A DNA stretch of 61,315 nucleotides from DASZMX01 sp035551475. Lineage in GTDB: Bacteria; Verrucomicrobiota; Verrucomicrobiia; Limisphaerales; Palsa-1400. Location: the NCBI GenBank assembly GCA_035551475.1, contig DASZMX010000058.1:1-61315 (forward strand). The letters are read 5' to 3'. The notes below the pieces were generated by a model. That model saw only the letters and a program-made list of their open reading frames with translations, ran no database searches and was not told the DNA's origin. Both the position numbers and the translations under genes were made by a program. Positions 58,901 to 61,315 of the stretch are shown piece after piece; within the stretch, counting starts at the first letter, position 1; each line of letters opens with the position of its first letter.

Positions 58901-61315
58901 GGCCCTGCGCCGGCGCCCTGGTATTCAAACGGCCCCAGATCGGCGGCGGCGCCGACCACGCGAAGATTGCCATCAAGATCAGCGCTGAGGCCGGCCAGGA
59001 GCGATGAGGCTGCGGCGTCGATGGCCGGCGAATAACCGGACAAGCGGAAATTGCCGTGCGGCGCATCGGCGAAGAGCGGATCGTAGCCGAAATTGCCGTT
59101 CGCATTATTCGTCCAGCCTTCCAGGCAGGTGTTGGTCATGTTGGCGACGGCGGGATCAAGGTAAAGCTGCGGGCTGATGGCGGTGGGGAAATATTCCTGG
59201 TCGGTGTTGCCCCACAGAATGCAGTTGAGGATGTCGATGGTGGAGGATTGCGAATAGATGCCGCCGCCATTGTAGAACGCAAAGTTATTGGCGAAGGAGC
59301 AATTGATGAATTGCGGGTGCGCGCTGTAAATCGAGGCCGCGCCGCCGCGGAAGCTCGTCTGGTTATTGTCAAATAAACAATCAACAAAGATCGCATTGGC
59401 GTCGGAAGAGCAGTTGATCGCGCCGCCGTCGCCCGAGGAATTCCCCGCGAAAACGCAATCGGAAATGGTCGGGGAGGCGGTGTAATTGTTCCGCATCGCG
59501 CCGCCCACCTGCCCGGAGTTATTGGTGAAGATGCAATGGCGAATGGTGGGGCTCGCGTAAAAATTCAGCATCGCCGAGCCCACGGCGTCGCGCACCGTGA
59601 AGCCGTCCAAAATCGCGGTCGGCCCGCAATCCCAGCCGATTTGATTGCCATAGTTGAAAACGACGGAAAGACTGTTGTCGTTGGTGCTGGCCGGATCGCC
59701 GAGGTTGCCGCTCAGCGTGGTCACATTGGCGCGCCAATCCCGCTGCGCCACGGTGGATTCCGTGCCGCGGAAGCCGCCGTAAATGGCGATGTCCGACCGC
59801 ATCCGGAAGGAGGCGTTCACATCGCCATTGGTGGCGGGATAATACGTTCCCGCCGCGACCCAAATTTGTGAGCACGGCTGGGCCGCGCCCAGGGCGTCTT
59901 GCAAATTGGTGTAGGCGTTGGCCCAGCTCGTGCCGTTATTGGCGCCGGTGGCGCTGGCCTTCACGTAAAAGAGCGTCTGTGAAACGTGCAGCGTGCCCGT
60001 GGCCGACGTGAATTGCAGGCTGGGACTCGTGCCGCGCACGCGGAAGCGGTAGCCGTTCATGCTGACGGGCGGATAGGTCGCCGTGAGCGCGGCCGATTGG
60101 GCGCCCTGGAAAACGCCGCCATTGGTCAAAGTGACGAAGCCCTGGCCGTCATTGCGATTGACCTCCCATTGATACGTGGTGTTGGGCGCGTTGGAGCCAA
60201 CCAACTGCAGGATGTAATTCGCGCCCGCCGGATCGCAATCCCGCGCGATTGAAATCTGGAACGCCACATGAATCGGCGTTCCTTGGAATTCATACGCGCC
60301 GAAGTCAATCGTGCCATTGGCGATGCGGCTTTGGCCGATCAAATCACTGTCAAACGAATCCGCCCCGCCCTCATTTTCGCCCAGGTCCAGGCAGGGCGAA
60401 TAATTGCGCAAAGTGAAATCGCCCGCCGCGGGATTGGAGAAAAGCGGATCGACATCCAGATTCGTCACCGTGACGGATCCGGCGAAGAGGTCGAGGCCAT
60501 CAATGAGCGTGTGGCTGATGTAGGTCGCGGCATTGGAGGACGTGAGAACGATTTGCTGGCTTTCGACGGAGCCCGGCGAGCCGAGCGCGTTGGAGACGGT
60601 GTTGGCCCAGAAAATCGTGTTCAGCGTCGATAACGCCTGGGAGTGTCCATTGCCCGAGAAGCTGATGCCCGCGCCGCCGGGCGCGCCCGCCGCGGCGTCG
60701 ATGCGCGCGGTATTGTAGGCAAAGGTGGAATTGAAAATTTGCAACGCCACGGAATCCGCCTGCAAGGCGCCGCCGCTGGAAGCGGACCCTTGGACCGCGT
60801 TGCTCACGAACAGCGAATTATAAATCAACACCTGGTCGCTATTCGTCAGGCCCACCGCGCCGCCGTGCGCCGACGTGTTGCGCACAAAGCTGCAACTGAC
60901 GGCCTCCACGCGGGAATTGCCGTAAATCGCGCCGCCCGCCACCGCGGCGGAATTGCTGACAAATAAACAATACGAAATCGGCGAGCCCTCCAAACCGGCC
61001 GAATAAAAGGCGCCGCCCTGCTGCGTGGCGGTGTTGTCCACAAAAACGCAATTATTGATCGTGGGATAGGCGTTGACGTTCTTGATGCCGCCGCCGAAAT
61101 CGCCGCGCCCTTTGGTGATGGTGAAGCCGTCCAGAATGGTGAGCGAATCAATGTTGGTGTTGGCCAGGACGTGCAGGCTGTTGTCCGTGTCCACGCCCTT
61201 GCTGCCAATGTCGCCGCTCAGGATGGTCGGATGCAGCGTCACGTTGCGCTGGCTCACATTGGATTCGCCGCCGCTGAACCCGCCAAACACCTGCACATTG
61301 CGCCCGAGCGAAAAC
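40933..61315 (-). CDS. Giant repeat protein, at least 6,793 aa: nine beta-helix/choice-of-anchor-Q units and four CSLREA/Gly-rich units (5' end off window)
   Basis: The frame is open to the right edge. The codons before a GTG at 61296 read FSLGRN and continue the repeat pattern, so the true start lies outside. Nine units of about 1.4-1.56 kb occupy 61.3-48.6 kb. Each has a header (YVNASATGANNG.SWA.A.TNLQ.AL), a YGGF.G.E...SQR.W strand, a POMP-like beta-helix (CVF..N....GGAIYN), a choice-of-anchor-Q closure (DPLF...GNF.L...SPA.D.G....TDL.G..R....VDLGAYE) and an Ig-like domain. Then come cadherin/Big_9-like Ig domains (48.6-47.5 kb) and four CSLREA-type units with Gly-rich helices (47.5-41.7 kb). 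Two C-terminal STNL..W modules end the protein (FYRITSP). It has no catalytic motif and is probably a very long surface fibre or adhesin. No sorting signal is visible in this part. Confidence 0.9.
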   Translation of the reverse strand, partial: FSLGRNVQVFGGFSGGESNVSQRNVTLHPTILSGDIGSKGVDTDNSLHVLANTNIDSLTILDGFTITKGRGDFGGGIKNVNAYPTINNCVFVDNTATQQGGAFYSAGLEGSPISYCLFVSNSAAVAGGAIYGNSRVEAVSCSFVRNTSAHGGAVGLTNSDQVLIYNSLFVSNAVQGSASSGGALQADSVALQIFNSTFAYNTARIDAAAGAPGGAGISFSGNGHSQALSTLNTIFWANTVSNALGSPGSVESQQIVLTSSNAATYISHTLIDGLDLFAGSVTVTNLDVDPLFSNPAAGDFTLRNYSPCLDLGENEGGADSFDSDLIGQSRIANGTIDFGAYEFQGTPIHVAFQISIARDCDPAGANYILQLVGSNAPNTTYQWEVNRNDGQGFVTLTNGGVFQGAQSAALTATYPPVSMNGYRFRVRGTSPSLQFTSATGTLHVSQTLFYVKASATGANNGTSWANAYTNLQDALGAAQPCSQIWVAAGTYYPATNGDVNASFRMRSDIAIYGGFRGTESTVAQRDWRANVTTLSGNLGDPASTNDNSLSVVFNYGNQIGWDCGPTAILDGFTVRDAVGSAMLNFYASPTIRHCIFTNNSGQVGGAMRNNYTASPTISDCVFAGNSSGDGGAINCSSDANAIFVDCLFDNNQTSFRGGAASIYSAHPQFINCSFANNFAFYNGGGIYSQSSTIDILNCILWGNTDQEYFPTAISPQLYLDPAVANMTNTCLEGWTNNANGNFGYDPLFADAPHGNFRLSGYSPAIDAAASSLLAGLSADLDGNLRVVGAAADLGPFEYQGAGAGPVRIFSAPKPVAACNLSGLGMFSVLGTNGSSSGFVWEVNKNDGHGFLPLQNDTTNTIVLGAATSTLIVSNLSLSMNGWQYAAALPLLGYISTPATLTVQSPTIIYVNASATGANNGLAWSSAYTNLQQAINSAGYCSEIWVARGSYSPATDAFNRSSFRLLSQVGIYGGFAGTETNRSQRDWTNNPTLVTGGVGTYSLFDNAALTTPIDASAVLDGFILTATNRYAGAINNYQAAPTIRNCVFTGNAGYGIFGRSNNPVILNCVFTNNVGTCIYNQQTSPVISNCFFGSNITAYTGAAMVNWEGSPQVLDCVFMSNSAGWGGAIYNDSMAKPVFDRCVFRGNSSSAGGGALYDQETSAPIVRNCLFDQNNSIFRGGAIADFTSGLNLANCTFARNYAAYSGGAFYFQGTGGNVNNSIFWQNFVTQNPEQNSVEKLQLDNSTGSLVVSNSIVQGLQTLAGHNNSSFDPLFSAAAGGDFRLTAYSPALNVGDASAAAGEATDLAAQPRVFGSGVDLGAYEFQSAASGSLRILGLPQSFTNCVNSSAKFDLVTQPGDTNIFQWQLFSSGSFVAVPNTAPYQLVTAGTTNSLVIPTLSAGLNGSLYRFVSTASGYISPTFSLGVTPAAVVYVNASNAAPGDGSSWAHAMTNLQDALQFGDACTEIWVAKGSYAVTISSDNSHSFSLKPNQRVYGGFAGTETLLSQRNWTNNVVLLTGLTNLSVFENNGLSTPITASSVLDGFTLSGQNGYVNPIVNISASPTIQNCTFINGQPGIWNTSGANPLISSCVFSNNPGQAIVNVDCAPVISNCLFVANSSGGVVGGAIHNSGAAPLITGCVFLTNNSAAGGAISLEDGSSGVIRNSIFEGNTSGDGGAIYSVSSAPLVVDSLFAGNVSTYRGGAFMFAFSQVTINNCTIAQNTAATDGGGIDAQASSLYATNSIFWLNASGNDATPEPAQIHLDDFTAQPANCIIQGLTKFAGLGNVAYDPLFSNAPAGNFTPGPLSSAVNSGLNSAVGSSDTDLLGLPRIVATTVDRGAIEVQNPGAATPLLVSALPQPASACVGGLASFVFVGDSTLVSQINWQVNTGSGFVAVPNDGFHFVQNTATSSTLVVSNIPATYTNRTYRITLSSPAFTSPAAALNVFPRRVIYVNASATGNQAGTNWTSAFTNFAAAVSAADSCSEIWVAQGIYEPLTNQPARLKTGLQIYGGFAGTETLRTQRNATNHVAVLRSAHNTDIIDNRGDFLPADRSAILDGFLLTSPSPLSAINNYQASPTIQNCRFESNGFFAVEIIGSSSPALVNCVFTNNLDVAVDCRGGGSPLLTNCLFIRNFSPQGGAALTAAAGSTPFVLNCVFQSNSGTGYGGAIWNDGAALAIVNSIFNGNSASSAGGAIANLNSGSTALTNCLIYNNSAFLGGGLFNNAGLQLVNCTVALNNATVAGGGFSAQGGTVYLLNSIDWQNSAGGASSLENAQADFVQGSVIASNSCIQGLTALAGNNNVATDPLFLGSGSGNFQLSPSSPAVNHGVNSANTTTVDLAGAARVQLAVIDLGPYESASQSTALALVATPSSENICANDSAVYPVQSQTAQVFNWQYSTNGAWLPFSLNSGTGVWTGPALGSYQITSNASGSTLTVSSVSAAMNSYQFRFVIPSVFTGAPLLLNVATPGIIYVNASAPAGGNGGSWARAYNDLTVALAAIQGCQNQIWLASGTYRPTLGTDTSATFTIPAGAVVYGGFAGFETNLSQRNWQTNVAVLSGAIGGLGQTAAHSFIVLNFSGQTAPISSSTIVDGVTIAQGQYGIDCDNASPTIRHCLITSNVVSGLTTRDAAPLLQNCAFVNNTSSQLGAGLVAFGLNATNLGPVVENSIFTGNRANSGAGAFIQDATLRFAGCLFAYNYATNGGGAISASQGKFTLINSTVASNSTAFDGGAGLEVGPTSAVLINSVLWGNTSTAPTAEASQIDLRFGAGVTASNTCVQGLTTFTTGNNIGYDPLFTAGFHLQPCSPLINAGQTAAASELTADLDGNARVFAGTIDLGAYESQTSGGSGLFIATQPVSITYCGSGANTLSLAATGASAFQWQVNKNNGAGFVNVTDDAVHSGSATSTLTLTAPPYAATPWQYRCFVQGGACSLYSGVASVTALPAQMYVNAAATAGGDGLTWATAFTTLEQAAASPLLNACQAQVWVAQGSYTPAAAATLRSGVQFLGGFAGGETNAAQRDWVNHPTRVNGSVASSAFTANGQITACDRTAVLDGFVISSLGSLPAVNLVDAAPTISHCVFTNTVGEAVYVGQASSPAIIDCDFRGNAGNSVYSDSSTAALTRCTFLGNHNSAVVNASGSSLNVTNCLFVQNTAATGGAIESVAALTVVNSTFTGNAAVNEGSAIDVQGGSAAIDNSIVWGNAVAFFGSLEQAQVATNGSGSVTITRSIIQGLNQYAGHSNIGFDPLFLDGAHNNFQLTASSPAIDQGTNTFIAGNTLDLAGQARIVNAKVDLGAYEFSGATAPVVNLLNAPVSVSVCDGAGASFSIVASAPATFAWQYYDGANWQPFSSGQPALGAYGIASTASSSTLTLGPVTTAMNGYQFRVTIPSSGYVGAPVYLTVTASGVLYVDAAAAPGGNGQSWATAFHDLSSALAAVNAASCARELWVAAGTYTPSGTLTIPSGAAIYGGFIPGQTNRAQRDGAAHPVIFSGANAGTIALFNGTAQAIGADTVVDGVTFTGANLAVNLLTASPTLQNCVFRNNTQGVTANQSSAAFVNCVFTGGHGASGGGVESFTGTPVFLSCLFSNNTASSSGGGLYVQNGNAALTNCVFTGNAAPYGAAIDFADAGTAAVVNCTIADNAAANSGGGIQGFLLQLTVQNSILWHNTGAGVPDQSGQIAITSGSVAVSYSCLQGLSTYAGNNNVSGDPLFAGGGHYQLLGCSPLLDAGLDAASGAVTTDFAGQPRIAQAHVDVGAYEFGGSPLAALNIAGQPSALFFCATSSNYFTLNASGTGLSYQWQINRNDGQGFVNLADNSVYSGTATATLVIGAATSADDGTLFRCVVGSAGGCAVTSQAAALQFTVSRWYVNAASGGGDGSSWATAFHSLNDALSVNFAACNNEIWVAQGTYNPPFSGYQMQNNVVIYGGFAGSETNLSQRNWSAHASVLDGNGGPYVVFNQQYYTFDPVHGFTQENVSPSGRLDGFTIQNANIGLVNSFDQAPTLANCTFLNNGASAISNAYSSTTILNCAFRHNGFTGNFGGGAITHYGSQGDLVLIENSVFADNTSTSVGGAIWDNGGDLTVINSLFSGNHAATFGGGIASIGDDVVRNCTFAGNYAGVSGGGCLLNSGAVQAYNSVFYSNTIPSGAPYSQDAQLSMAALAGSVVASCDIQNWQPAGKFSGQGNFDSNPQFAAPLDGALAPSVAGDFHITACSPLVDTGDSSQAALDTDLAGAARISGAAVDIGAYELQQPPFLAQPSDQTRSTVDSVLLTAVSSDAAAIYQWQYRPDTNTPFGVLGDDPQFIGSASSNLLITNLSVSLNGTQFRCVASDGCLHAYSAIATLYVTNAAPIAADLSVTNVGGAFYVNLPGSDPQGAPLTYAIVTQPTNGAVIPIYMDQFEYYTLQSYFRGVDSFTYTVNNGSLTSLPGTVTLYISPSPTYPGLLNTNIAANENAPVSFVLNATILNGDPITWGISTPPAHGVLTGTPPSLTYTPDTNYVGTDRFFYTATDGPYTSSASVDLTVAHVNQVPVATADAALVYRGGSAVVPVLVNDFDGDNDPIKVTGVTQPTNGSATFTTNSVTYTQNGAVATADFFTYQISDGHGGVATGAVTVAIRTNFNYVVTTNADGGSGSLREAIQSANRAPGAHVFAITFAPALAGHVITLSGSDDTNFCASAFALSNSFTIDGAAAPGLVLARDANANPMRFFRVDAAAQVVLKNLVLSNGFLAGFAGAQDSGGGGGGGGGFGGAIYSQGQLSISNVVFARNTAQGGAGGISGGAPPPRGGVGGGPNGGASGGGAGGFASGGGGSSDNTFGFGGAPGFGGGKGGGNGSGIPGGAGGFGGGGGGGSESAFSGGGGLGAGGAIFNNGGALAVTNSSFIGNVALAGPPGDGPASNYKGDPGKGFGGGAFNYNGTAAFVNCTFTTNAADQADVVYNVADGLSASVTLLQTTVASGSSTNLVQTSLNGGAVSALRDNLSSLTQSAPSIPTIADQQTIGALSLNLALTVLTPVVSATSDNSLLIPNSNLLLTGAGTNRTLGITSSLGPIGAAHVTVTVVDGSVSMSEIFGVNISRNLTATITPHQSVTINALPAFSTWHITSVTQGSNGPVTFNNSSLTYSNSRALGGDFFAYQVTDGTSSAFGAVTIVLATNVIPVAVAQSLVTEQNTPLPVTLTGSDSFNDAVTFSIDVSPAHGSLSGVAPNLVYTPANNYAGADSFSFHVNNGLHNSATAIISLSVRGLSSLAVTSTADSGPGTLRAAMAQANANSSVTWQISLGGQALVAATAGDASFGASAFIVSNHIIIDGQTSGAAISRDPNGSAMRLFHVATNGNLVLRNLSLRSGLAQGGFGQNGTGGGGGGAGLGGAIFSEGSLSLSNVSLAQNAAVGGDGGQYDTGGLPDYQVPGGNGGGPNGGQGQFAVGGLPGGFGSGGAGAGAVDFGNGGTGGFGGGNGGTYPSGPNAGPGGDGGFGGGGGGGFVAGGGGGAGLGGAIFIRGGNLALSQCSFASNTVTGGQNYSYFNGANGLASSFGDAIFNYNGVLSYSNEVVSGAVYNYGGATNITYLPDQIAHGVTALPVSLPNPVTVTSDNASFGASYTNGLLTIVPPFVPGSVTVTAAGVNTNITYLVQVKAVSTYDFTASLLTGQTASYPIFLTSAAPGLKSITQGSNGVVTFDRVSVTYKETNPNAASDYFTFVVTNGAQTATGHVVVSIQSTTLSVSVLADSGPGSLREALATANATPGSPWRLALAPALAGKTLLLSSVGDAAFGPSAFVCSNFITIDGSAAPGAAIARDTNGAAMRFFRVDASGVLTLNNVTLSGWVAQGAAGGDGNGGGGGGAGMGGAIFNTGALIVSNAVFVNDAAIGGSGGAYNGGGYGGNGGAPNGGFGGGIYGDGTNGGFGGGGGGGGASGGLGGGAAGGFGGGTGGGTGTSGFGGLGGFGGGGGGGNVCGGGGGMGAGGAIFNDGGSVTLVGCAFINDTITPGAAGIGAASPYYDGNAGLAYGASVFNFNGSIMLSNTPLSAALYTYGSTTNITYLPDQIVHGPATVAFTLPPVGSVNATSDNPAFALAVDSGNGLLTVTPPFLPGTANLTVSATNSFSVYALAVRVTSSYDFAASVFNGVSNNFTIYAANSLSGIKSVTAGTNGAVSFTRGTLSYNQNVPGGLADFFTYVVTNGVQTATGHVSIAILSSALSVTTAADSGAGSLRAAIAAANAAPGVPWHINLAPGLAGQTLRLSSADDTAFGASAIVCSSLILIDGSAAPGASIARDSAGVSMRFARVATNGSLTVNNLVISNWMAQGGAGQAGNGAGGGGGGFGGVVFNTGALSFSNVIFMNNAATGGAGGPFAGTSIGGNGGGANGGAGALPYGDSGTNGGFGGGGGGGAGANGLGGGMAGGFGAGAGGGNGSINYGGLGGFGGGGGGGNACGGGGGLGAGGVIFNDAGSVTLNHCVFTNNTVTAGAGGNGSGGITFGAPGHGYGSGVFNYNGQLTISNSVLSGNAAENGGGLFLLTDSGTNQVTLVGVTLSNPGGGADLVPLAQGGGFLRISESGDAIASRSGPFISPIANVTTNKAFNVAFTVSAQAGVGPYSVTAASGNSALVTNSNLALTGSGTSRSLAVTPTSGQTGLAPITVTVLDTGVSVSQTFSVTINAGVTIVIPQFTLGATQTNGFHVRFTGAPNSTYLVAGSTNLQIWLALGLATQTSPGVYDYVDTNTSAFVHRYYRVQLAVVAPSSIQSGAFTNNGAGFKLRISGAGNSYTVFGSTNLSQWLPLGPATLVGSNTFQFIDTDHRPSRFYRITSP
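41995..47480 (-). repeat. Four CSLREA/glycine-rich beta-helix units within the giant gene
   Basis: CSLREA-like openings (TTNADGGSGSLREAI and variants) lie near 47,405-47,470, 45,535-45,600, 44,120-44,190 and 42,690-42,755. Each is followed by IDG.A.PG..IARD..G..MRFFRV, then helix rungs with long Gly runs, encoded by CCG/GCC triplet tracts at about 46,705-47,125, 44,840-45,290, 43,435-43,855 and 42,010-42,425. The Gly tracts alternate GGFGGG, NGG and FGG blocks and return to GGAIFN..G at the end. Ig/cadherin-like spacers separate the units. The first and second units are the most diverged from the others. Confidence 0.85.
48580..61315 (-). repeat. Array of nine beta-helix / choice-of-anchor-Q / Ig units within the giant gene
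   Basis: YVNAS-type headers lie near 59,965, 58,594, 57,027, 55,473, 53,913, 52,493, 51,107 and 49,733. A first unit, cut by the window edge, runs from 61,315. The closing VDLGAYE-type strands lie near 60,290, 58,925, 57,350, 55,805, 54,260, 52,805, 51,435, 50,055 and 48,590. Header spacing is therefore 1.37-1.57 kb (about 460-520 aa). The units are conserved in protein pattern but clearly diverged in DNA, so the array is old rather than a recent tandem duplication. Confidence 0.88.

Noticed and set aside
21411..61315. PEP-CTERM, LPXTG or autotransporter sorting signals on the large surface proteins
   Set aside because: I looked at the C-termini of all the large exported proteins and found none. 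Only the shared STNL-type module is present.
1..61315. tRNA, rRNA, insertion sequence, prophage or integron features
   Set aside because: No cloverleaf-like gene, transposase, integrase, terminal inverted repeats or target duplications were recognised.

Overview
The window is about 61 kb of GC-rich bacterial DNA. It is densely coded and has no rRNA, tRNA, CRISPR array, transposase or recognisable transcriptional regulator. Several features suggest a Verrucomicrobiota heterotroph that degrades polysaccharides. These are many large exported beta-rich proteins, repeated use of a C-terminal 'STNL..W ... RFYR' module, choice-of-anchor Q, CSLREA, lamin-tail and CotH domains, and an expansion of GH116/DUF608 glycosidases. 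The phylum call is inference from domain style; there is no marker gene here.

Region 1 (1-9.3 kb, minus strand) is a tight five-gene operon: a RhaT-like sugar:H+ symporter, three consecutive paralogous GH116 (GBA2-type) glycosidases, and a fumarylacetoacetate-hydrolase-family enzyme. Region 2 (9.5-17.3 kb, plus strand) is divergent from it: an SDR dehydrogenase, an Ldh_2-family dehydrogenase, a BKACE (3-keto-5-aminohexanoate cleavage-like) enzyme, a zinc alcohol dehydrogenase, and a fourth GH116 with about 450 residues of FG-GAP/propeller-like sequence inserted in its N-terminal domain. Together these look like a catabolic locus: exported glycosidases release a sugar, the RhaT-like carrier imports it, and cytoplasmic dehydrogenases, the FAH hydrolase and BKACE oxidise and cleave it without phosphorylation. 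The substrate is not readable from sequence.

Region 3 (17.3-19.9 kb, minus) is a three-gene operon: a sugar-epimerase-like TIM barrel, an exported beta-helix protein and an exported SGNH esterase. Region 4 (20-32.2 kb) has a PQQ-type beta-propeller, a 1,206-residue Ig/CBM-like surface protein, a second beta-helix protein, then a lipoprotein / dockerin-beta-helix / cohesin-like operon, and a fifth GH116.

Region 5 (32.5-61.3 kb) is two giant convergent genes: a 2,785-residue protein with PA14, five lamin-tail-like and CotH-kinase-like domains, and a protein of at least 6,793 residues (N-terminus off the right edge). The second has nine beta-helix/choice-of-anchor-Q units followed by four CSLREA/glycine-rich units.

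The most notable observations are the propeller inserted in a GH116, the adjacent dockerin and cohesin-like genes, the degenerate active sites among the GH116 paralogs, the giant modular repeat protein, and an AT-rich palindromic element sitting 2-3 nt upstream of the -35 box at three promoters. Domain and active-site assignments were made by eye from remembered family features; no searches were run.
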